Shown here piece after piece: positions 7,642 through 15,219 of a stretch of 59,834 nt of DNA. Where the stretch lies: NCBI GenBank assembly GCA_910574015.1, contig CAJSYQ010000023.1:1-59834 (forward strand), written 5' to 3'. This DNA comes from Eubacteriaceae bacterium. Its GTDB lineage: Bacteria; Bacillota; Clostridia; Lachnospirales; Lachnospiraceae. How positions within the stretch are numbered: position 1 is the stretch's first letter; every line of letters starts with the position of its first letter. The translations under genes and the position numbers were made by a program. The notes below the pieces were generated by a model that was given only the letters and a program-made list of their open reading frames with translations, did not search any database and was not told the DNA's origin.

Positions 7642-9168
7642 TTGAAAAACTCAGTTCTTTGTTATCTGGAAGAGACCGCTTCACGTATTCCGGATAAGAT
7701 CGCTTTTTTTGATATGGAAAACGAAATTACATTTAAGCAGCTGCGGAACCGTGCAATTGATACCGCTTTCGCAATTAGGTCTTCTGTTTCGGGCAGGCGA
7801 AACCCCATATTAACCTATCTGCCTAAATCAGTTGAAAACATTGTGGCCTTTATGGGCATTTTGTACAGTGGGAATTTCTATACTCCAACAGATATCCGTT
7901 TTCCAGAGGAAAAAGTAAAAAGCATTATAGCAACTTTGAAGCCTGCCGCTATTATAGTGGACACCGATACAAAAGAAAAACTAAGCACCTTTGCCGGAAT
8001 TGATGATATCTGTCTGATCAACATGGATGATATTTCACCATCCGGACGCTATAACGAGGGAAGAGAACTGGTGAGCGCCATTTTGGACGTGGATCCGGTT
8101 TATACATTTTTTACATCAGGATCTACGGGAACCCCAAAGGGTGTTATAATCAATAACCACAATGTCATTGATTATACCGACTGGGCAGTGAAGACTTTTA
8201 ATATAAATGAAGATACCGTCATGGGAAATCAGTCTCCGTTTTACTTCGATATCTCCACACAGGATATCTATTCCACACTGAAATCAGGGGCTGCCCTTGG
8301 TATCATTCCACCCGTCTATTTTGCCTTTCCCGCAAAGGCACTTCAGTTTATCAATGAACGAAAAATTAATTTCCTCTACTGGGTGCCGTCCGCATTTGTC
8401 AATATTGCCAATTATGGCCTGCTTAAATCCATACCACTGGAAAATGTGGAGCTGATTATGTTCGGCGGGGAGGTTATGCCGGTAAAGCAGCTGAATCACT
8501 GGAAACGGTATCTTCCCAGATTAAAAACAATCGCCAATGTATACGGCCCTACAGAAGCCACGGTAAACTGCACCTATTATATTGTAGACAGGGAATTTAC
8601 TGATTCCGAGGTGCTGCCGCTGGGAAAGGCCTGTGAGAATACGGGCCTTCTTGTTCTGGATGATGAGAATAATATAATTGACAGCTCACATGTAAACCAG
8701 CTGGGCGAGCTGTGTGTCTATGGCAGCTCCCTGTCAGCCGGTTACTGGGACGATACAGAAAAAACAGATGAAAAGTACATAGACAATCCCATAAATAAAT
8801 TTTATCGGGAAAAGATGTATCTTACAGGTGATCTGGTTTATTATAATGACCTTGGCGAACTGGTATTTGCCGGCAGGAAGGACTTCCAGATCAAACATTC
8901 CGGATACCGGATCGAACTGGGAGAGATCGAATCGGCAGCCATGGGAAAGAAGGAAATCTCCGGTGTCTGCGCCGCCTATCATTATGACAAAAAACAGATC
9001 GTACTCTTCTATCAGGGCAATGTCGGAGAAGAGGAGGTAAAAGATTATCTGCTGACCATTATTCCCAAATATATGGTACCGACGATATACTATCCCCTCA
9101 AAGCTTTTCCATATAATGACAATGGGAAGATAGACAGAAAGCAACTGGAAAAACAATATTTACAATAA
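7642..9168 (+). CDS. Stand-alone adenylation (AMP-forming) enzyme, DltA-like (2)
   Basis: 508 residues, a paralogue of the previous gene with the same motif set: F-T-S-G-S-T-G-T-P-K-G, Y-F-D-I-S-T-Q-D, Y-G-P-T-E-A, Y-L-T-G-D, G-R-K-D-F-Q-I-K and N-D-N-G-K-I-D-R. The start is a TTG behind AGGAGGAATAAAC. Residues around the substrate pocket differ from copy 1 (for example S-T-Q against S-V-L after the Asp), so the two probably activate different amino or hydroxy acids. It is followed by a GNAT enzyme that could transfer the activated group to a sugar amine. Confidence 0.85.
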   Translation: MKNSVLCYLEETASRIPDKIAFFDMENEITFKQLRNRAIDTAFAIRSSVSGRRNPILTYLPKSVENIVAFMGILYSGNFYTPTDIRFPEEKVKSIIATLKPAAIIVDTDTKEKLSTFAGIDDICLINMDDISPSGRYNEGRELVSAILDVDPVYTFFTSGSTGTPKGVIINNHNVIDYTDWAVKTFNINEDTVMGNQSPFYFDISTQDIYSTLKSGAALGIIPPVYFAFPAKALQFINERKINFLYWVPSAFVNIANYGLLKSIPLENVELIMFGGEVMPVKQLNHWKRYLPRLKTIANVYGPTEATVNCTYYIVDREFTDSEVLPLGKACENTGLLVLDDENNIIDSSHVNQLGELCVYGSSLSAGYWDDTEKTDEKYIDNPINKFYREKMYLTGDLVYYNDLGELVFAGRKDFQIKHSGYRIELGEIESAAMGKKEISGVCAAYHYDKKQIVLFYQGNVGEEEVKDYLLTIIPKYMVPTIYYPLKAFPYNDNGKIDRKQLEKQYLQ

Positions 9169-9193
9169 GGTTTCTGCATAAAGGAAGTATAAC

Positions 9194-10006
9194 GTGAAAA
9201 GTGTGCTGACAGTAAAAGAAAATGATATCATTGCCAGGGCAATGGGAAATCCACAATTGACAAATTGCTATCTGTCCTATGCCGATCTTGCGAAAAAGAT
9301 TGAAACAAACGAGATCAGTTGTTTCCGGCATGGCAGTATCCTTGTGCTTTTGCACATGATGGAAGGTTTTTATAAATTTTATTACTTTATGGAAACTCCT
9401 GACGTGCCGGATCCGGCCACTTTCGCTGGGATACAGGAAGTTCTGGGGAAATATCCTGTCCTTGTCGCAGAAATAGTAACCAAGACACAGGATAGTATCC
9501 CCCCCATATTAAAAAAAATGGGATTTTGTCCCTATAAAAAATATATCAGGAAACAGCTTATCACCGGATCCGAAAATATATCAGGAAACAGCGACAGGGT
9601 GGAACTGGCAGATGTCCGTGACCTGAATGATATTTACCAGCTCTTGTATTCTACCTTTGATGTAATCTCCGACCACCTGGTAACAAAGGAGGAACTCCAG
9701 TTTTTTATTACATCATCCCAGACATTGAAGCTCTGCGTTGGGGATAAAATGGCAGGCGTCCTGATCTTCGAGACCTTTGGCAGAAAATCTTATCTGCGGA
9801 CCATTTGTGTGTCGGAAGAATTTATCGGAAGAAACATGGGACGCTCCCTGATAGAAACTTACATCAAATGGAAAAGAGATGGTACAAAATTATTTTATCT
9901 CTGGGTTGAAAGTACAAATGAAAAAGCAATACATCTGTATGACAGTATTGGATACAGAGACGATGGTTTGACGGAGTATATTTATCGGAAAGGACAATGG
10001 CATTGA
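9194..10006 (+). CDS. GNAT-family N-acyltransferase (second copy)
   Basis: 270 residues with a GTG start behind AAGGAAG. The C-terminal half is a recognisable GNAT domain: the strand I-C-V-S-E-E-F, the acyl-CoA loop region G-R-N-M-G-R-S-L, and the closing segment N-E-K-A-I-H-L-Y-D-S-I-G-Y. The N-terminal half forms a second, more diverged GNAT-like half, as in tandem-GNAT enzymes. It closes the carrier module and is followed by hairpins, so it is the likely final transferase of an acyl or aminoacyl group to an amino sugar. Confidence 0.75.
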   Translation: MKSVLTVKENDIIARAMGNPQLTNCYLSYADLAKKIETNEISCFRHGSILVLLHMMEGFYKFYYFMETPDVPDPATFAGIQEVLGKYPVLVAEIVTKTQDSIPPILKKMGFCPYKKYIRKQLITGSENISGNSDRVELADVRDLNDIYQLLYSTFDVISDHLVTKEELQFFITSSQTLKLCVGDKMAGVLIFETFGRKSYLRTICVSEEFIGRNMGRSLIETYIKWKRDGTKLFYLWVESTNEKAIHLYDSIGYRDDGLTEYIYRKGQWH

Positions 10007-10012
10007 TTAGGT

Positions 10013-10066
10013 GACTGTAATTATACAGTCTTGTTTTAGTAGAACGCATAAAGCAAGGCTGTTTTT
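10013..10066 (+). terminator. Two overlapping hairpins, terminator or attenuator
   Basis: Hairpin A pairs GACTGTA (10013-10019) with TACAGTC (10024-10030) over a four-base loop and is followed by TTGTTTT. Hairpin B pairs ACAGTCTTG (10025-10033) with CAAGGCTGT (10054-10062) with one wobble pair and is followed by TTTTG. They share bases 10025-10030 and cannot form together. The site separates the carrier module from the sugar-tailoring genes. Confidence 0.6.
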
Positions 10067-10116
10067 GTGAAATATTATGTAATATATCAAAAATGAAGAA
10101 GGAGGCTGGAGATGGT

Positions 10117-10539
10117 ATGTCACCAATGCAGGCAGACAGAGTGCGTTTTAATGAGCTGATAAATAATATAGAACTTTCTTTTTTGGAGAAAATTGGGAAC
10201 AGGAAGTTGATCTGCTATGGAGCATCTGCCGTATGGCCGGATGTTGTCCGGATTCTAGCGATAAATGATCTGGTAGAATTTTTTGTTGACAGGGATAAGA
10301 GCAGATGGGATGAGATTTATTATGGCAAGGTGATTAAGTCACCCATTGAGATAGCCAATGTTCCCGAAAGCCAATACGCAGTTTTGGTTCTTGCCGGAGC
10401 GTTTGAAGAAGTCAGTGTAGTACTGGACAGAGCAGGGCTTATTAAGGATAAAGATTATTTCAATATGTATTTGCACGATCAAGTCATGGAATCTGATACA
10501 AGCGCAAAAGCTAAAAGAATATTATGGGAAAACCCATGA
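10117..10539 (+). CDS. Small Rossmann-like domain protein of glycan loci, function unknown
   Basis: About 140 residues from the ATG at 10117, which has GGAG at a good distance; an in-frame ATG at 10093 lacks a ribosome site. The fold pattern is a single nucleotide-binding-like unit: a strand K-L-I-C-Y-G-A-S-A, a second strand V-E-F-F-V-D-R-D and a late strand Y-A-V-L-V-L-A-G-A. This arrangement is common in small domains next to sugar epimerases, methyltransferases and acyltransferases of capsule or flagellar glycan loci. The C-terminus from about M-Y-L-H onward overlaps remnants of the next gene in another frame, so the last 20 or so residues may not be original. No enzymatic function can be assigned. 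Confidence 0.6.
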   Translation: MSPMQADRVRFNELINNIELSFLEKIGNRKLICYGASAVWPDVVRILAINDLVEFFVDRDKSRWDEIYYGKVIKSPIEIANVPESQYAVLVLAGAFEEVSVVLDRAGLIKDKDYFNMYLHDQVMESDTSAKAKRILWENP

Positions 10540-10754
10540 GGTTTTTATTATTTCAGACCCGGATATGTTATTGACTGAGACTGACAAAAATAAATCCCGA
10601 TTATATTTTTTTCCCTCATTGGTCTTATATGATTCCCTCGCAAGTTCATGAGAAGTACAAGTGCGTGGTATTCCATATGACGGATCTTCCCTTCGGACGC
10701 GGCGGCAGTCCGCTCCAAAACCTTATTGCCAGAGGGATTTATCAAACAAAAATA
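10472..10754 (+). pseudogene. Formyltransferase gene, 5' part (interrupted and frame-disrupted)
   Basis: This stretch encodes the N-terminal part of a methionyl-tRNA-formyltransferase-like sugar formyltransferase, but in two frames. From 10472 one frame reads I-K-S-W-N-L-I-Q-A and later H-E-V-F-I-I-S-D-P-D; from about 10587 the continuation I-N-P-D-Y-I-F-F-P-H-W-S, then F-H-M-T-D-L-P-F-G-R-G-G-S-P-L, is in another frame. One surplus A in the A5 run at 10586-10590 explains the shift exactly. No ordinary start codon fits the first frame. The coding sequence stops at the codon ATA at 10752-10754 and resumes at 13071 after the group II intron. Donor would be N10-formyl-tetrahydrofolate and the target an amino sugar, by family. 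Confidence 0.75.
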
Positions 10755-10795
10755 GTCGGCTAAGTCGGGGCGATTACTCGCCCTTTCTCGCCTAA

Positions 10796-10829
10796 GAACC
10801 GTACGTGAGCGTTTCCACTCATACGGCTC
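10796..10829 (-). ncRNA. Group II intron domain V
   Basis: Read on the minus strand this 34-base hairpin starts GAGCCGTATGAG, has the tetraloop-like GAAA and ends CTCACGTACGGTTC. The arms pair as in the catalytic domain V of bacterial group II introns. It lies 41 bases before the intron 3' end, leaving room for domain VI with the branch-point A. Confidence 0.9.
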
Positions 10830-10839
10830 AAGCATTTCA

Positions 10840-12519
10840 TCACTCTTTCGAGCGGCTCTCAAGATAGATTCGTTGGCAGTCGGCGTGAACATACGCCATA
10901 TTTGCCACTTCTTCTTTTCCGCCACAGGACTTCGGCACTTTGAAGAAAATCTCCCTCTCGTCCAAAATATCCAGTGGCATTCCACAGTGATAGCAACAGC
11001 CGTCTTGATTCTTCCAGATTAGCTTGAAGCGTCCTGTCAGTTTCTTCATTCCCTGATTGAACTTGCGTTGTTTGAAATATTCCGTATCAAGGAATGGGTT
11101 GGCTGCTTCCCTTACTTTTGTGTGTCGGACAATCGGCGTATGGTCTACCCGTATCAGCTCCTTTGTGTCCGTAGCGAACACCCAGTTTCGGTTTTCCCTG
11201 CGGTGCCAATACCTCGTGGAAATCCACCATTGCCCTTTCTTCGGATGCCGCCTTTTCGCCCATCTCCACAATAACTCATAGAGAATATAGTCCAAATGTG
11301 CAAACGCTTCTGCCGCACACACAGACTGGTGGTAATTCGTCCATCCTCGGATTTGTTGGTTCAGTTTCATAATCAGCACGTCCTGATTCCATGCTTTCCC
11401 ACGTTTCAATATCGTGTCAGATAAATTCCTCACGATTGCCTGTATTGATTTCTTTGACGGCTTCACAATCAGCTTTCCTTTAAATTTTCGGAATGTCCAG
11501 CCTAACATATCGAATCCGTCGTTGATGTGGGTGACTACCGTTTTCTCGTCAGATAATTCCAAGCCCCTTGTTTTCAGGAAGTCTTTTATCAATTCCTTTG
11601 CTTCCAAGGCGATTTCCTCCGTTGCCGCTGTGACAACAAAATCGTCTGCGTAGCGCACCAGATTGACTTTGTGGGCGTTTTTGAACCGATAGTCCACCTT
11701 TCCGAGCCTGTTGGTGTGGAATCTGTCTGACAATACTTTCTGCATACCGTCCAGTGCCATGTTTGCAAGAATCGGCGAGATAACGCCGCCTTGCGGAGTG
11801 CCGTCCTCTGTCGGGAACAGCTCACCTTTGAAAATAAATCCTGCTTTCAGGAATTGTTTCAAGATAGATTTGTCCATAGGGATATTTTCTATCAGCCATT
11901 CATGGCTGATGTTGTCAAAACATCCTTTGATGTCGCCCTCTAAAACCCATTCGGGCGATACTTTGCGTGACAGTGCCGCAAAAATATATTCGCAAGCGTC
12001 CTGACAGCACCGCCCTTTTCTGAAACCAAATGATTTCATGTCGGCGGTTGTTTCTGCCACTGGCTCTAATGCAAGAGCGTACAACGCCTGCATTGCCCTG
12101 TCATACATAGTTGGAATCCCTAACGGACGTTTCTTTTTCTTATCTTTCTTCTCAATATAGACACGTCTTAACGGTTTTGCTTTGTAGCCTTTGTCTGTCA
12201 ATGACATGACAGCCCTCATCTTCATTGCAGGTGTTGACCAGATTTCTCCGTCCACCCCTGCGGTTTTCTTTCCTTTGTTTGTGGTCACACGCCTTACGGC
12301 GAGTGCTTTTGCATAGAACGAGTGCGCCAGTAGATACTGAAGCCGCTTCACTGTGTTCCATTTCTTTTCCTGAGTTGCCTTGACAATCCTGACTTGCAGC
12401 CTATTAACTTCCTGCTCCGCTTTCTTCCAGTCGATAGTTTTCCACTGCATGGAAAGCCGCTTGCTGTCCGATAATCTCTCAGAAACTGGCGTTTCCGTCG
12501 TTGAATTATTACCGTTCAT
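10840..12519 (-). CDS. ltrA: Group II intron-encoded reverse transcriptase/maturase (LtrA-like)
   Basis: About 559 residues. Reverse-transcriptase motifs run in order: R-P-L-G-I-P-T near residue 135, G-F-R-K-G-R, D-I-K-G-C-F-D, G-T-P-Q-G-G-V-I-S-P and the catalytic Y-A-D-D. The maturase X region follows (G-W-T-N-Y-H) and then a C-terminal zinc-finger/HNH-like end with C-x2-C (C-Y-H-C) and H-A-D-C. In the HNH part the usual catalytic His pair is Phe-Phe (E-I-F-F-K-V-P-K-S-C-G-G), so DNA cleavage may be impaired. The start is the ATG at 12519 behind GGAGGTAAACCT; an in-frame ATG at 12543 lies upstream of that site. The protein would help its own intron splice and retrohome. Confidence 0.92.
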   Translation of the reverse strand: MNGNNSTTETPVSERLSDSKRLSMQWKTIDWKKAEQEVNRLQVRIVKATQEKKWNTVKRLQYLLAHSFYAKALAVRRVTTNKGKKTAGVDGEIWSTPAMKMRAVMSLTDKGYKAKPLRRVYIEKKDKKKKRPLGIPTMYDRAMQALYALALEPVAETTADMKSFGFRKGRCCQDACEYIFAALSRKVSPEWVLEGDIKGCFDNISHEWLIENIPMDKSILKQFLKAGFIFKGELFPTEDGTPQGGVISPILANMALDGMQKVLSDRFHTNRLGKVDYRFKNAHKVNLVRYADDFVVTAATEEIALEAKELIKDFLKTRGLELSDEKTVVTHINDGFDMLGWTFRKFKGKLIVKPSKKSIQAIVRNLSDTILKRGKAWNQDVLIMKLNQQIRGWTNYHQSVCAAEAFAHLDYILYELLWRWAKRRHPKKGQWWISTRYWHRRENRNWVFATDTKELIRVDHTPIVRHTKVREAANPFLDTEYFKQRKFNQGMKKLTGRFKLIWKNQDGCCYHCGMPLDILDEREIFFKVPKSCGGKEEVANMAYVHADCQRIYLESRSKE

Positions 12520-13070
12520 AGGTTTACCTCCATTCTTTGCCATGAAATACCGTGGGATAAGTCTGCACCCTTTCGGGTCAGGGCAAATCTTGAACCCCTA
12601 TGCCCCGCCATTACAGCAGAGCCGTTCGCTTTTTATCCCATTCCTCTACCCTCTGTGCCATTTCTCTGCCTTACGGCTTCGATACCTTAAATATAAGGAA
12701 CACATAGGGCTTACCAAGTTCCGCATAATAAATAATTGTGAATGCCTTAGACGCCATCTTTGAGCCGGGAGGAATCATGTCCATTTGTTACGGCGTCGCG
12801 AAAGTCACCGCAACCACCTCCGCACCTTTTGGTGTAAGTGTATCAGCCTTATTTCACTTATTCCCTGTAACGACTCTTACAATGGTTCACATTACATTCG
12901 TCATAGCACTCTTATCCTAACAGTACGCCCGACTTAGGCTGTCAGGTTTCCCATATTGTCCCACAAGCTTCCCACCTGAACGTTACCGTTCACGCAGATT
13001 GTGGTAGGATTACCCCAAATGGATAGGGTAGCTGACGACCAGCAATTTATTATGCGACTTCTTGTCGCAC

Positions 13071-13466
13071 TCTGCTATCCGGGTCGTGGATCAATTAGAT
13101 GCCGGCCCTGTTTTTATGAAAGAAGATCTCAAATTGGACGGCTCAGCAGAGGAGATTTTTAAAAGGGCTGCGGAAATTATCTTTACGAAAATGATCCCAT
13201 TTATTGTGGAAGAAGATCCGGAGCCGCTGGAGCAGGAAGGACAGGTGGTGACGTTCAGACGGAGGAAACCAGAGGATGGAGAAATCACAAAGGGTATGCC
13301 GCTGTATCAAATATACGATTATATCCGGATGTTGGACGCAGAAGGTTATCCTCCCGCATATATAAGCTTTGGGAAATATCAACTGGAGTTTTCCAGGGCT
13401 TCATACCAGGATGGCAAATTAACTGCAGCCGTGGAGTTTGTGGAGAAAAAGGAGGAGGGGCATTAG
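13071..13466 (+). pseudogene. Formyltransferase gene, 3' part
   Basis: This piece continues the formyltransferase after the intron: S-A-I-R-V-V-D-Q-L-D-A-G-P-V-F, the family motif with the active-site Asp, then R-R-R-K-P-E-D-G and a C-terminal beta-rich tail. The frame is open to the stop at 13464-13466. A TTG-started reading frame from 13062 exists only because nine intron bases are in frame; it is not a natural start. Without the N-terminal cofactor domain this part cannot be an active formyltransferase. It ends five bases before the pseG-like gene. Confidence 0.85.
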
Positions 13467-13470
13467 ATTT

Positions 13471-14502
13471 ATGAAGAGAATAGCGATACGTCTGGATGCC
13501 GGAAAATCAATTGGCATCGGACACCTGATGCGGTGTATGGCACTGGCAGAGGGGCTGCAGCGAGAGGAGGATGTCTCCGTACTTTTTATCTGTAGAAACA
13601 GGATATCCATAGAGGAACCATTTCAAGTGGTGTATCTGGATATTCCTTATCCTATGACAGAAGGCGGGTATGCGGTTCCCTCGATCCGTGATGAGATAGA
13701 GGAGCTTGCGGAGGTATTATCGGAATATCGGATTGACTGTCTGATTGTGGATCATTATGGTGCGGATGATAATTATTTTCAATGTATCAGGGGGGCCGTT
13801 CCGTGCCTCGTTTGTATCGATGATAGTGTGAGAAGGCATATTCCGGCAGATATTATGATTAACGGAAATATATATGGAACCGAAGCGGAGTATGGCTCCG
13901 TGCCCGTGCAGCTGCTGGGAGGGAAATACACGTTGCTGAGAAGAGAGTTTACTGGACTTTCCGGCAGGCGCTTGAGACAACAAATAGAGGATGTGTATAT
14001 TACTTCCGGGGGATCCGATCCGCTGAGGTTTTGTGAACGTATCGCAGCAGCCCTGAGAGAAAAATTTGATAATATTCGGATCCACGTGATTGCAGGGGCA
14101 GGCTTTGAGCGGGATTATGTCCGGAATTTGAAAGATACCGGTGTGACTGTTCATACAGATGCAAATATGTTACAATGTATGCAGGATGCGGATCTTTTTA
14201 TATCTGGGGCAGGGAGCACTTTATATGAACTGGCGGTGACAGGCACTCCGTCCATAAGTTATATTCTGGCAGACAATCAGATCAGGATCGCAGAAAGAAT
14301 GTGGAAAGAAAACTGCAGTGCGGCAGGTGGAAGATGGGAAGAATTTGATTCCGAGAGACTGTCTGCCATCTTTCACAATATCTCTGATTATGAGACGAGA
14401 AGAAGAATGAGTGAGAGGGCACAGAAAACCATTCACAGTGATGGCGCTCTTTATGCCGCCGCACAGATCGTTTCATTTTTGAATGGGGAAGGGGGTGAAT
14501 AA
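13471..14502 (+). CDS. pseG: PseG-like UDP-sugar hydrolase
   Basis: 343 residues from the ATG at 13471 (GGAGGAGGGG upstream). The opening R-L-D-A-G-x-x-I-G-I-G-H-L-M-R-C-M is the signature of PseG/SpsG, the GT-B fold enzyme that removes UDP from UDP-2,4-diacetamido-2,4,6-trideoxy-L-altrose in pseudaminic acid synthesis. The C-terminal G-A-G-S-T-L-Y-E-L-A-V-T-G-T-P is the nucleotide-binding loop. No pseB, pseC, pseH, pseF or pseI is in the window, so the actual substrate may be another UDP-amino sugar. It is flanked by formyltransferase and deacetylase genes, consistent with work on an N-substituted sugar. Confidence 0.82.
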   Translation: MKRIAIRLDAGKSIGIGHLMRCMALAEGLQREEDVSVLFICRNRISIEEPFQVVYLDIPYPMTEGGYAVPSIRDEIEELAEVLSEYRIDCLIVDHYGADDNYFQCIRGAVPCLVCIDDSVRRHIPADIMINGNIYGTEAEYGSVPVQLLGGKYTLLRREFTGLSGRRLRQQIEDVYITSGGSDPLRFCERIAAALREKFDNIRIHVIAGAGFERDYVRNLKDTGVTVHTDANMLQCMQDADLFISGAGSTLYELAVTGTPSISYILADNQIRIAERMWKENCSAAGGRWEEFDSERLSAIFHNISDYETRRRMSERAQKTIHSDGALYAAAQIVSFLNGEGGE

Positions 14503-14503
14503 T

Positions 14504-15184
14504 ATGGGTAATGTACTGATTATTGCTGCGCATCCAGATGATGAAATTTTGGGTGTGGGCGCAACTGCGGCCAAACGGGCGGCGCAGGGAGACCGGGTAA
14601 GGGCTGTTATTTTGGGGGAAGGCCAGACCTCACGCTGGGAGAAGCGGGAAGAGGCGCCGAAGGAAATATTGGAAAAACTGCATACAGATACGATACAGGC
14701 GGCACAAATCATCGGGTACGAGAGGGTTAATTTCGCTGATTTTCCAGATAACCGTTTTGATCATGTGGATTTACTTGATGTAGTCAAATATGTGGAAAAG
14801 GTGATACAGGAGTTTTCGCCAGAAATCATATACACGCATCATGCAGGGGATTTGAATATCGACCATCAGATCACATATAAGGCAGTATTAACGGCGGCCA
14901 GACCGGTTGGAGATTATTCGGTGAAAGAGATTTATACCTTTGAAACCCTGTCATCTACGGAGTGGGAATTTTCATACCAGAATCCCTTTTGCCCCAATGT
15001 CTTTGAGGAGGTGGAATGTTTTATGGAGAAAAAATTAGACGCCATGAAGTGCTATCGGAGTGAGCTGTGTGATTTTCCACATCCGCGCTCTCTGGAAGGA
15101 ATGCGTGTGGCTGCCCGAAAATATGGCAGTGTCATAAGCAGACCCTATGCCGAGGCATTTATGGCGGTGAGAATCATTAAGTGA
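14504..15184 (+). CDS. PIG-L/LmbE-family N-deacetylase
   Basis: 226 residues from the ATG at 14504, which immediately follows the pseG stop and has GGAAGGGGG upstream. The zinc-binding motif A-H-P-D-D-E (His10, Asp12, Asp13) is at the N-terminus and the second metal/catalytic segment H-H-A-G-D-L-N-I-D-H is near residue 120. The family removes acetyl groups from N-acetylglucosamine-type sugars in lipids, mycothiol, bacillithiol and glycans. Here, with a formyltransferase right after it, a swap of acetyl for formyl on the same sugar nitrogen is a reasonable inference. Confidence 0.87.
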   Translation: MGNVLIIAAHPDDEILGVGATAAKRAAQGDRVRAVILGEGQTSRWEKREEAPKEILEKLHTDTIQAAQIIGYERVNFADFPDNRFDHVDLLDVVKYVEKVIQEFSPEIIYTHHAGDLNIDHQITYKAVLTAARPVGDYSVKEIYTFETLSSTEWEFSYQNPFCPNVFEEVECFMEKKLDAMKCYRSELCDFPHPRSLEGMRVAARKYGSVISRPYAEAFMAVRIIK

Positions 15185-15219
15185 GGTACAAATACCAGAC
15201 GGGGAAGGGGGAACTAGTT

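Larger units (their letters stand above)
10755..13070 (-). mobile_element. Group II intron, complete, antisense to the host gene
   Basis: On the minus strand the element begins at 13070 with GTGCGACAAGAAG, the classic group II 5' end, and ends at 10755 with GCCGAC (an AY end). It encodes a reverse transcriptase/maturase (10840-12519), has a domain V hairpin at 10796-10829 and a domain VI-like hairpin between that and the 3' end. Removing it joins ..T-K-I to S-A-I-R-V-V.. of a formyltransferase precisely in frame, which fixes both ends. The 5' ribozyme part, about 550 bases (12520-13070), carries domains I-III and no other gene. Because the intron points opposite to the host gene, it cannot be spliced from that gene's mRNA. 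Confidence 0.93.

Noticed and set aside
6083-9168. D-alanine loading of teichoic acids (dlt operon)
   Set aside because: dltB and dltD are missing, the enzymes are duplicated, and the neighbours are ketosynthases and sugar genes.
10840-12519. Retron or diversity-generating reverse transcriptase
   Set aside because: The maturase domain, domain V hairpin and GTGCG end show a group II intron; no template/variable repeats are present.
13471-15184. Complete pseudaminic acid pathway
   Set aside because: Only a PseG-like gene is present; PseB, PseC, PseH, PseI and PseF are not in the window.
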